A stretch of DNA of 5,898 nt, taken from assembly GCA_946886255.1 (NCBI GenBank), contig CAMPIG010000309.1, forward strand, positions 1 to 5,898, written 5' to 3'. The position numbers and the translations under genes are program-made. Each line of letters begins with the position of its first letter. The first letter of the stretch is position 1. Shown one piece after another: positions 1-5,898 of this stretch. Origin of the DNA: an uncultured Cellvibrio sp. Lineage in GTDB: Bacteria; Pseudomonadota; Gammaproteobacteria; Pseudomonadales; Cellvibrionaceae. Under the pieces are notes generated by a model, which saw only the letters and a program-made list of their open reading frames with translations, was not told the DNA's origin and ran no database searches.

Positions 1-116
1 GCAATAGATTTTTTACCACTGATCATCACGTGGTTCATAAATTTCGCCAGAGTAACATTGCCAAATTTAGGATCTGGCAACACTTCGCGCTTGGCGACAA
101 CTCTTCTTCTTGGCAT
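1..116 (-). CDS. rpsG: 30S ribosomal protein S7, N-terminal part (gene runs off the left edge)
   Basis: S7 is a primary 16S rRNA binding protein that nucleates assembly of the 3' major domain (head) of the 30S subunit and lies near the E site and mRNA exit. Only the first 38 codons and two bases of the next are present. The reading starts [20 protein letters not shown] and continues with [18 protein letters not shown], which matches the conserved basic N-terminal arm of bacterial S7 (E. coli starts MPRRRVIGQRKILPDPKFG, recalled). The ATG at 114-116 is preceded by a Shine-Dalgarno GAGAGG at 125-130 with an 8-nt spacer, which fixes the start. The gene lies 126 nt downstream of rpsL on the same strand and is presumably cotranscribed with it. 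In E. coli S7 is the translational repressor of the str operon and acts in the rpsL-rpsG spacer. Whether that holds here is inference. The cut is a window edge, not a truncation. Confidence 0.98.
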   Translation of the reverse strand, partial: MPRRRVVAKREVLPDPKFGNVTLAKFMNHVMISGKKSI

Positions 117-124
117 CTTAATAG

Positions 125-130
125 CCTCTC
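125..130 (-). promoter_or_regulatory. Shine-Dalgarno of rpsG
   Basis: GAGAGG on the minus strand, 8 nt before the rpsG ATG, a normal spacing. It lies outside the three predicted stems of the spacer, so it is not occluded by local pairing that I can see. It supports the MPRRR start. Confidence 0.8.
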
Positions 131-216
131 TTCAGGAATCATCCAGGACGACACTACATCACGCCTGGCCTTACTCGGTTCTTTACCGAAAACGTTTGTT
201 CGCATACCAATAATCA

Positions 217-238
217 TGGCGAGCTGCATAGCTCGCCA
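217..238 (-). other. Perfect 9-bp hairpin directly after the rpsL stop codon
   Basis: On the transcript the arms are TGGCGAGCT and AGCTCGCCA with a 4-base loop ATGC, beginning 4 nt after the rpsL TAA. The stem is G+C-rich and perfect. The bases after it (TGATTATTGG) are not a U-tract, so a simple intrinsic terminator is unlikely and the rpsG start lies downstream. Possible roles are a barrier protecting the rpsL 3' end, an RNase processing site, or the first element of S7 control. Confidence 0.75.
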
Positions 239-242
239 GAGA

Positions 243-614
243 TTATTTAGGACGCTTGGCTCCATATTTGGAGCGAGCTTGCTTACGCTTGGCTACACCA
301 GATGTATCCAGTGAACCACGTACAGTGTGGTAACGCACACCGGGCAGGTCTTTAACACGACCGCCACGAATCAGCACCACGCTGTGCTCTTGCAAGTTAT
401 GGCCTTCACCACCGATATAGGAAGTCACTTCAAAGCCATTGGTCAAACGCACACGGCATACTTTACGCAGCGCTGAGTTTGGCTTTTTAGGTGTGGTGGT
501 GTAAACGCGGGTACAGACACCGCGCTTTTGCGGGTTGCCTTGCAGAGCAGGAACGTCGCTCTTTTCTACCTTACGTTTTCTCGGCTTACGAACCAACTGG
601 TTGATCGTTGCCAT
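243..614 (-). CDS. rpsL: 30S ribosomal protein S12
   Basis: S12 sits at the decoding centre of the 30S subunit, contacts helices 18, 27 and 44 of 16S rRNA and the A-site tRNA, and controls decoding accuracy. The product is 123 residues, one shorter than E. coli S12 (124), and complete. It starts [15 protein letters not shown]. Two conserved loops are seen: [13 protein letters not shown] (about residues 39-51) and [14 protein letters not shown] (87-100). Lys43 and Lys88, where changes are known to confer streptomycin resistance, are wild type, as are Pro42 and Pro91. Asp89 is present, the residue that RimO methylthiolates in E. coli. The ATG at 612-614 has GGAG 9 nt upstream. An in-frame TTG at 645-647 would add 11 residues ([11 protein letters not shown]) but lies inside a hairpin and is rejected. 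The gene is first in the str block, behind its own putative promoter at 712-740, 243 nt after rpoC. Confidence 0.99.
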   Translation of the reverse strand: MATINQLVRKPRKRKVEKSDVPALQGNPQKRGVCTRVYTTTPKKPNSALRKVCRVRLTNGFEVTSYIGGEGHNLQEHSVVLIRGGRVKDLPGVRYHTVRGSLDTSGVAKRKQARSKYGAKRPK

Positions 615-623
615 GAAAATAAA

Positions 624-627
624 CTCC
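624..627 (-). promoter_or_regulatory. Shine-Dalgarno of rpsL
   Basis: GGAG (in GTGGAG) lies 9 nt before the ATG at 612-614. It decides the start against the longer TTG-initiated reading, which would place this site inside the coding region. It lies 4 nt past the U-rich tail of the upstream hairpin. Confidence 0.8.
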
Positions 628-631
628 ACAG

Positions 632-655
632 ATAAAAATGCCTTCAAATGAAGGC
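632..655 (-). terminator. Terminator-like hairpin with U-tract in the rpsL leader (putative attenuator)
   Basis: On the transcript, arms GCCTTC (650-655) and GAAGGC (640-645) form a perfect 6-bp stem with loop ATTT. The stem is followed at once by ATTTTTAT (632-639), which contains five consecutive U. This is the architecture of an intrinsic terminator, though the stem is short with four G-C pairs. It sits downstream of the putative str promoter and 4 nt before the rpsL Shine-Dalgarno. It would therefore act as an attenuator on str transcripts, as a stop for polymerase reading through from rpoC, or as a weak pause. Read on the plus strand the tail is not T-rich, so it is not bidirectional. 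Functionality is inferred. Confidence 0.45.
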
Positions 656-663
656 CGGTTTAA

Positions 664-687
664 TAGAGAACGGACACCCGTTCCCCA
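664..687 (-). other. Strong leader hairpin of the str transcript
   Basis: The core arms GAACGG (678-683) and CCGTTC (668-673) pair perfectly around a GTGT loop. Four further pairs outward (G-U, G-C, G-U, U-A) give about 10 bp in all. It begins roughly 18 nt after the predicted transcription start and precedes the terminator-like hairpin by 8 nt. The loop-side segment CGGGTG (675-680) can instead pair with CACCCG (702-707) at the very 5' end, so two alternative folds exist. There is no U-tract after it, so it is not a terminator itself. Confidence 0.6.
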
Positions 688-711
688 CTTCTCAGAAAAA
701 GCGGGTGGCGC

Positions 712-740
712 ATTGTAAAGAGGCCACCTGCCTCCGTCAA
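712..740 (-). promoter_or_regulatory. Sigma70-type promoter of the str block (rpsL-rpsG)
   Basis: The -35 element is TTGACG (735-740) and the -10 element is TACAAT (712-717). Each matches five of six consensus bases, and the spacer is the optimal 17 bp. The start site should fall near 702-706, giving a leader of about 90 nt before rpsL. The bases after the -10 read GCGCCA, a G+C-rich discriminator, which is the known hallmark of promoters repressed by ppGpp/DksA, such as those of rRNA and ribosomal protein genes. The spacer holds a 5-bp inverted repeat, GAGGC/GCCTC, around AGGTG. No strong A/T-rich UP element is seen beyond a short TTTAAA upstream. The promoter allows rpsL-rpsG to be transcribed independently of rpoBC. 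Confidence 0.8.
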
Positions 741-812
741 GGCAGAGTCGATGTTTAAAGGGGATGCACTGAAAGGATATTTCCGGACAGGGACAAACAC
801 TTTCGATCTACC

Positions 813-847
813 TCTGATGCGCCGACCTCAACGGCCGGAGCATCAGA
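813..847 (-). other. Hairpin just downstream of rpoC
   Basis: The arms TCTGATGC (840-847) and GCATCAGA (813-820) form a perfect 8-bp stem. The interior can add a second stem, GCCG/CGGC, around TTGAGGT, leaving a TCCG bulge on one side. It begins 10 nt after the rpoC TAG. The sequence after it (GGTAGATCGAAAG) has no U-tract, so it is not a standard intrinsic terminator. It may stabilise or delimit the rpoBC mRNA 3' end. The stretch from 741 to 812, between this hairpin and the promoter, shows nothing else I can name. Confidence 0.6.
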
Positions 848-857
848 TTCTTCTCAA

Positions 858-3800
858 CTAGTTAGAGCTGGATTTCAAAGCCTCAGTCAATGCTGCTTCG
901 ACATCTTCTGCACTTACACCAACGTCACTGACATTCAGCGCTGCTTCACGCTTACGCTTACGCTCGCTGTGATATGCCAAGCCAGTACCAGCAGGAATCA
1001 GACGACCAACAACGACGTTTTCTTTCAGCCCGCGCAGACTGTCTTTCTTGCCGGTAACCGCCGCTTCGGTAAGAACGCGGGTGGTTTCCTGGAATGACGC
1101 AGCGGAGATAAAGGACTCAGTCGCCAGAGAGGCTTTGGTAATACCCAGCAATAAGCGCTCGAACTGACCAGGCTGCTTGCCTTCACCACGCAGGCGCTCA
1201 TTTTCTTCCAGCACCTGGGTGTATTCAACCTGCTCACCTTTTACAAAATTGGAATCGCCCATAGTGGTGATCTCAACTTTGCGCAACATCTGGCGCACAA
1301 TTGTTTCGATATGTTTATCGTTAATCTTCACACCCTGCAGGCGGTAAACATCCTGGATCTCGTTGGTGATGTAACGAGACAAGGCTTCCACGCCCTGCAA
1401 ACGGAGAATATCGTGCGGGTTAGCCGGGCCGTCAGATACAACCTCTCCCTTTTCTACCATCTCACCTTCGAAGACCGTCAACTGACGATGCTTGGGGATC
1501 AGAACCTCATAGTAAGTAGATCCATCTGGCAACAATTGACCATCGGTCGGCGTAATGATCAAACGACGCTTACCCTTGGTTTCTTTACCAAAGCTCACGG
1601 TCCCTGAAATTTCCGCCAGGATTGACGGCTCTTTCGGACGACGCGCTTCGAACAAGTCAGCAACGCGCGGCAAACCACCGGTAATGTCGCGAGTCTTGGA
1701 GCCTTCCTGCGGAATACGCGCGATGATGTCGCCCACGTTGATAATGTCGCTATTGTTGATACTCAGAATCGCCTTGGACGGCAGCATGTAGTGCGCCGGC
1801 ACATTGGTATTCGCAAGAAATAATTCTTTACCCTTGGCATCAACTAAAGTAACAGCTGGCCTTAAATCTTTACCCGCAGAAGGGCGTTCGGCTGGATCTA
1901 ATACTTCTATAGAACTCAAGCCAGTCAGTTCGTCTGTTTGACGACGAATAGATAGACCATCTTCCATACCGGAGAAAGCTACCGTACCCGCCACTTCCGA
2001 AACGATCGGGTGAGTGTGCGGATCCCATTTCGCAATAATCTGACCACCTTTAACGGTTTCACCGTCTTTAACAGTAATCAAGGCACCGTAAGGAATCTTA
2101 TAGCGTTCGCGCTCACGACCGCTGGCATCGGCAATTGCCAGCTCACCAGAGCGCGATACTGCCACCAGGTTACCGGCCGGATTGCTTACCACCTTCACAT
2201 TCAGCAAACGAACAGTACCTTCTTGCTTCACTTGCACGCTATCAGCAGCTGAGGCTCGGGACGCAGCACCACCGATATGGAAGGTACGCATAGTCAGCTG
2301 TGTACCCGGCTCACCAATAGATTGCGCCGCAATAACACCAACTGCTTCACCCACGTTAACGCGATGTCCACGAGCCAGGTCACGACCGTAACACATGGAG
2401 CAAATGCCGGTGCGCGCATCACAGCTGATCGGCGAACGTACACAGACTTCGTCAATACCCATAGCTTCAATGCGCTCAACCCATGCTTCATCAATCATGG
2501 TGCCGGCAAGAATCAGGATCTCATCACTACCTGGACGAATAACGTCACGCGCCACCACTCGACCCAGAATACGGTCACCCAGGGATTCGATAACATCGCC
2601 ACCTTCAATTACCGGCGACATGGTCAAACCTTCATCAGTGCCACAATCGATCATGGTCACAACGAGATCCTGAGCCACATCCACTAGACGACGAGTCAGG
2701 TAACCGGAGTTGGCCGTTTTCAATGCCGTGTCCGCCAAACCTTTCCGCGCACCGTGGGTAGAAATAAAGTACTGAAGTACGTTCAAACCTTCGCGGAAGT
2801 TCGCCGTAATCGGCTGCTCGATAATAGAGCCGTCTGGACGCGCCATCAGGCCACGCATACCCGCCAACTGACGAATCTGTGCTGGCGAGCCCCGCGCACC
2901 GGAGTCTGCATACATAAATACGGAGTTAAACGAAGCTTGTTGCTCTTCTTTACCTTCGCGGTTTATTACCGATTCTTTACTGATGCCTTCCATCATGGAC
3001 TTGGCCACGAGGTCATTCGCACGAGACCAGATATCGATCACCTTGTTATACTTTTCGCCTTGGGTTACCAGACCTGCAGCATATTGCCCTTCAATTTCCT
3101 TCACTTCGCTCTCAGCACGCGCAATGATGTCGGCTTTCGCATCAGGAATAGCAAAATCATTAACACCGATAGATGAGCCAGATTTGGTAGAGAAGTCGTA
3201 ACCCATGTACATCAAGCGGTCAGCAAAAATAACGGTAGCCTTGAGCCCTACCACGCGATAGCAGTAGTTGATCACCGCTGAGATCGCCTTCTTAACCATC
3301 GGGCGATTGGTCATCTCCAATGGAATACCAGCGGGAACAATTTCCCACAGCAATACACGACCAACTGTGGTATCAACCAGACGTGTTGATTGTTGCTTTT
3401 CTCCTTCGGCACCGATCAGCGTTTCAGACAAACGCACCTTGATGCGCGCCTGGAGGTCCACCTGTTTGGAATAGTAGGCGCGGGAAACTTCAGCTGTGTC
3501 GGCAAAGTACATTCCCTCACCCCGCGCATTGATACGCTCGCGCGTCATCCAATACAGACCGAGAACCACGTCCTGCGATGGCACAATGATCGGCTCACCG
3601 GACGCAGGAGAAAGAATGTTGTTGGTAGACATCATCAGCGCGCGCGCTTCCAACTGCGCTTCCAGTGTCAACGGCACGTGCACGGCCATCTGGTCACCGT
3701 CGAAGTCAGCGTTGTATGCTGTACAAACCAGCGGATGCAACTGGATTGCCTTACCTTCAATCAGCACCGGCTCAAATGCCTGGATACCGAGACGGTGAAG

Positions 3801-5084
3801 TGTCGGTGCACGGTTCAGCAGTACCGGGTGCTCACGGATCACATCATCCAGAATATCCCATACCACGGCTTCTTCGCGCTCAACCATCTTCTTGGCAGCT
3901 TTAATAGTCGTCGCCAAACCACGCAGCTCGAGTTTGCTGAAGATAAACGGCTTGAACAACTCCAAAGCCATCTTCTTGGGCAGACCGCATTGGTGCAAGC
4001 GCAGAGTCGGACCTACCACGATCACCGAACGACCGGAATAGTCCACGCGTTTTCCGAGCAGGTTCTGACGGAAACGACCTTGTTTACCTTTGATCATATC
4101 CGCCAATGATTTCAGCGGGCGCTTGTTAGAGCCGGTGATCGCTCGACCGCGACGACCATTATCCAGCAAGGCATCTACCGCCTCCTGAAGCATGCGCTTC
4201 TCATTGCGCACGATAATGTCGGGCGCATTCAAATCAAGCAAACGCTTTAAACGATTATTACGGTTGATGACACGACGATAAAGGTCATTGAGGTCGGATG
4301 TCGCAAAGCGACCACCATCCAACGGAACCAAAGGGCGCAGATCCGGCGGCAGCACCGGAAGCACCTCCATCACCATCCATTCAGGCTTGTTACCTGAAAA
4401 GTGAAAAGCTTCCAGCAACTTCAAGCGCTTGGAATATTTCTTAATTTTGGTTTCGCTGGTGGTGTTAGGAATTTCTTCCCGCAAGTGTTGAATCTCACCT
4501 TCCAGGTCAATGTCGCGCATTAACGTCTGGATAGCTTCGGCACCCATCTTGGCTTCGAATTCATCACCAAACTCTTCCATCGCCTCGAAGTACTGTTCAT
4601 CAGTTAACAACTGACCACGCTCCAGGCTGGTCATGCCTGGCTCGGTAACAACATAAGATTCGAAGTAAAGTACGCGTTCAATATCGCGCAGCGTCATGTC
4701 GAGCAACAAACCAATACGGCTCGGCAGTGATTTAAGGAACCAAATGTGTGCAACCGGGCTGGCCAATTCAATATGACCCATACGCTCGCGACGCACTTTG
4801 GCAAGCGTCACTTCTACACCGCATTTCTCACAGATAATGCCGCGATGCTTCATGCGCTTGTATTTACCACACAAGCATTCGTAATCTTTTACCGGACCAA
4901 AGATCTTGGCACAGAACAAACCTTCACGCTCAGGCTTGAAGGTACGGTAGTTAATGGTTTCCGGCTTTTTCACTTCGCCGTATGACCAGGAGCGAATCAT
5001 CTCCGGTGACGCCAGGCTGATGCGGATAGCATCGAACTCTTCGACTTGTCCCTGGGACTTGAGTAAATTCAGTAAGTCTTTCAA
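858..5084 (-). CDS. rpoC: DNA-directed RNA polymerase subunit beta'
   Basis: Beta' forms, with beta, the active-centre cleft of RNA polymerase. The product is 1408 residues (E. coli 1407, recalled) and is intact. In order: clamp zinc ribbon with Cys70, 72, 85 and 88; active-site NADFDGD (458-464), whose Asp460, 462 and 464 hold the catalytic magnesium; bridge helix near 766-803; second zinc site Cys814, 888, 895 and 898; trigger loop with Met932 and His936, interrupted by the gammaproteobacterial SI3 insertion (about 943-1130); then [19 protein letters not shown] (1317-1335). Residues known to contact ppGpp in E. coli are kept: site 1 Arg362, Arg417, Lys615, Ile619, Asp622 and Tyr626; site 2 Asn680 and Lys681. 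Relative to recalled E. coli, about six residues are added near 1183-1190 ([10 protein letters not shown]). The C-terminal tail after YHSERKRKR is divergent. The start is TTG, supported by MKDLL alignment and GGAG 7 nt upstream. The stop is TAG. Confidence 0.99.
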   Translation of the reverse strand: MKDLLNLLKSQGQVEEFDAIRISLASPEMIRSWSYGEVKKPETINYRTFKPEREGLFCAKIFGPVKDYECLCGKYKRMKHRGIICEKCGVEVTLAKVRRERMGHIELASPVAHIWFLKSLPSRIGLLLDMTLRDIERVLYFESYVVTEPGMTSLERGQLLTDEQYFEAMEEFGDEFEAKMGAEAIQTLMRDIDLEGEIQHLREEIPNTTSETKIKKYSKRLKLLEAFHFSGNKPEWMVMEVLPVLPPDLRPLVPLDGGRFATSDLNDLYRRVINRNNRLKRLLDLNAPDIIVRNEKRMLQEAVDALLDNGRRGRAITGSNKRPLKSLADMIKGKQGRFRQNLLGKRVDYSGRSVIVVGPTLRLHQCGLPKKMALELFKPFIFSKLELRGLATTIKAAKKMVEREEAVVWDILDDVIREHPVLLNRAPTLHRLGIQAFEPVLIEGKAIQLHPLVCTAYNADFDGDQMAVHVPLTLEAQLEARALMMSTNNILSPASGEPIIVPSQDVVLGLYWMTRERINARGEGMYFADTAEVSRAYYSKQVDLQARIKVRLSETLIGAEGEKQQSTRLVDTTVGRVLLWEIVPAGIPLEMTNRPMVKKAISAVINYCYRVVGLKATVIFADRLMYMGYDFSTKSGSSIGVNDFAIPDAKADIIARAESEVKEIEGQYAAGLVTQGEKYNKVIDIWSRANDLVAKSMMEGISKESVINREGKEEQQASFNSVFMYADSGARGSPAQIRQLAGMRGLMARPDGSIIEQPITANFREGLNVLQYFISTHGARKGLADTALKTANSGYLTRRLVDVAQDLVVTMIDCGTDEGLTMSPVIEGGDVIESLGDRILGRVVARDVIRPGSDEILILAGTMIDEAWVERIEAMGIDEVCVRSPISCDARTGICSMCYGRDLARGHRVNVGEAVGVIAAQSIGEPGTQLTMRTFHIGGAASRASAADSVQVKQEGTVRLLNVKVVSNPAGNLVAVSRSGELAIADASGRERERYKIPYGALITVKDGETVKGGQIIAKWDPHTHPIVSEVAGTVAFSGMEDGLSIRRQTDELTGLSSIEVLDPAERPSAGKDLRPAVTLVDAKGKELFLANTNVPAHYMLPSKAILSINNSDIINVGDIIARIPQEGSKTRDITGGLPRVADLFEARRPKEPSILAEISGTVSFGKETKGKRRLIITPTDGQLLPDGSTYYEVLIPKHRQLTVFEGEMVEKGEVVSDGPANPHDILRLQGVEALSRYITNEIQDVYRLQGVKINDKHIETIVRQMLRKVEITTMGDSNFVKGEQVEYTQVLEENERLRGEGKQPGQFERLLLGITKASLATESFISAASFQETTRVLTEAAVTGKKDSLRGLKENVVVGRLIPAGTGLAYHSERKRKREAALNVSDVGVSAEDVEAALTEALKSSSN

Positions 5085-5091
5085 GGCTATT

Positions 5092-5095
5092 CTCC
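5092..5095 (-). promoter_or_regulatory. Shine-Dalgarno deciding the TTG start of rpoC
   Basis: GGAG (within TTGGAGAA) lies 7 nt before the TTG at 5082-5084. No in-frame ATG or GTG at a plausible distance competes, and the protein aligns with E. coli RpoC from its first residues (MKDLL). The non-ATG start is therefore well supported. E. coli rpoC also uses a non-ATG start (GTG, as I recall). Confidence 0.85.
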
Positions 5096-5123
5096 AATGA
5101 GCTGCAATGAGTGAGCTTCAGTG
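5096..5123. repeat. Two imperfect 14-bp tandem repeats next to the rpoC ribosome binding site
   Basis: On the plus strand 5096-5109 reads AATGAGCTGCAATG and 5110-5123 reads AGTGAGCTTCAGTG, 11 of 14 positions identical. The array ends directly at the rpoC Shine-Dalgarno. It looks like a small slippage duplication in a non-coding spacer. One copy carries TGCAAT (5103-5108, plus strand), which can pair with the neighbouring palindrome on the transcript. No function is known to me. Confidence 0.6.
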
Positions 5124-5124
5124 A

Positions 5125-5136
5125 GTGCAATTGCAC
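5125..5136. repeat. 12-bp perfect palindrome in the rpoB-rpoC spacer
   Basis: GTGCAATTGCAC is a perfect dyad. As RNA it would give only a 4-bp stem with an AAUU loop, so it is weak alone. It lies 2 nt from the strong GUAA-capped hairpin at 5139-5159. It could be a protein-binding dyad, part of a composite mRNA structure, or chance. Confidence 0.5.
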
Positions 5137-5138
5137 AC

Positions 5139-5159
5139 CAGGGGCTTTACAGCCCCCTG
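5139..5159 (-). other. GNRA-capped hairpin between rpoB and rpoC
   Basis: On the transcript the left arm CAGGGGGCT (5151-5159) pairs with AGCCCCTG (5139-5146): eight base pairs with one bulged G, closed by a GUAA loop, a GNRA tetraloop. It begins 19 nt after the rpoB stop. No U-tract follows, and rpoC must be cotranscribed, so termination is unlikely. An RNA processing or stability element, or a modulator of the beta to beta' translation ratio, is possible. Confidence 0.7.
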
Positions 5160-5178
5160 CTGATTAACGACGTAAGGA

Positions 5179-5898
<720 letters not shown>

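Larger units (their letters stand above)
117..242 (-). promoter_or_regulatory. rpsL-rpsG spacer with three successive hairpins; candidate S7 autoregulatory region
   Basis: This 126-nt intercistronic stretch is long for two ribosomal protein genes of one operon and is almost fully structured on the transcript. In order after the rpsL stop it holds three elements: a 9-bp stem at 217-238; a 5-bp stem TCGGT/ACCGA with loop AAAGA at 175-189; and a stem CCAGG/CCTGG at 143-168, extendable by CG/CG across a one-base bulge. The rpsG Shine-Dalgarno follows 12 nt later. In E. coli the equivalent spacer is known to bind S7 and to couple S7 translation to S12 translation. Assigning that role here rests on position and structure only, because I did not match it to the 16S S7-binding site. 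No -35/-10 pair or terminator is convincing in it. Confidence 0.5.

Noticed and set aside
35..265. Minus-strand 76-codon frame spanning the rpsL-rpsG spacer and overlapping both genes.
   Set aside because: It overlaps the rpsL end and rpsG start in another frame, has no recognisable protein, and the spacer is better explained as structured RNA.
243..614. Streptomycin-resistance substitution in S12.
   Set aside because: Lys43, Lys88, Pro42 and Pro91 are the wild-type residues.
615..647. N-terminal extension of S12 by 11 residues from an upstream TTG.
   Set aside because: The TTG lies in the terminator-like hairpin, the family starts at MATINQL, and GGAG is correctly placed for the ATG at 612-614.
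640..655. Reading the rpsL leader hairpin as a bidirectional terminator.
   Set aside because: On the plus strand the stem is followed by CGGTTTAATAG rather than a T-tract, and no plus-strand gene ends there.
644..688. Possible 14-residue GTG-initiated leader peptide ending with TGA inside the terminator-like hairpin.
   Set aside because: There is no spaced Shine-Dalgarno before the GTG and no run of regulatory codons. Ending in the hairpin is suggestive but not enough to call it.
3390..4109. Long plus-strand open frame of 239 codons opposite rpoC.
   Set aside because: It is wholly antisense to the most conserved part of rpoC (active-site region), has no recognisable protein features, and long antisense frames are usual opposite conserved, codon-biased genes.
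858..5084. Frameshift, intein or pseudogene signs in rpoC.
   Set aside because: The frame is continuous for 1408 residues, both zinc sites and the NADFDGD motif are intact, and the only large insertion is the expected SI3.
5139..5159. Intrinsic terminator between rpoB and rpoC.
   Set aside because: The stem is strong but no U-tract follows, and the gene pair is cotranscribed in known bacteria.

Overview
This window is a core housekeeping locus of a gammaproteobacterium, read entirely on the minus strand. In transcription order (right to left) it holds the 3' end of rpoB (RNA polymerase beta), complete rpoC (beta'), complete rpsL (ribosomal protein S12) and the first 38 codons of rpsG (ribosomal protein S7). 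No tRNA, rRNA, mobile element, CRISPR array, phage gene or accessory cassette is visible. I found no previously undescribed system. What merits a second look lies in the three intergenic spacers.

Organism: RpoC matches the E. coli protein almost residue for residue (numbering as I recall it) through the trigger loop. It also carries the large insertion in the trigger loop (SI3) typical of gammaproteobacteria. In E. coli the rpoBC and str (rpsL-rpsG-fusA-tuf) operons lie far apart. Here they are contiguous, as in Pseudomonas and relatives. With a G+C content near 50% by eye, this suggests a Pseudomonadales/Cellvibrionales-type organism rather than an enteric or Vibrio. That placement is inference from memory.

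Layout: (1) 5179-5898, C-terminal 239 codons of rpoB. (2) 5085-5178, a 94-nt spacer with a GNRA-capped hairpin, a 12-bp palindrome and a 14-bp imperfect tandem repeat, ending at the Shine-Dalgarno of rpoC. (3) 858-5084, rpoC, starting at TTG. (4) 615-857, a 243-nt spacer holding a post-rpoC hairpin, a strong sigma70-type promoter with a G+C-rich discriminator, and a leader of about 90 nt with a strong hairpin and a terminator-like hairpin. (5) 243-614, rpsL. (6) 117-242, a 126-nt spacer with three successive hairpins, the place where S7 feedback control acts in E. coli. (7) 1-116, the start of rpsG.

How the genes work together: beta and beta' form the catalytic core of RNA polymerase, and S12 and S7 are 30S subunit proteins at the decoding centre and the 3' major domain. 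Beta' retains the residues known to bind ppGpp, and the promoter in front of rpsL has the G+C-rich discriminator expected of a ppGpp/DksA-repressed promoter. Both the sensor and a likely target of the stringent response therefore sit in this window.
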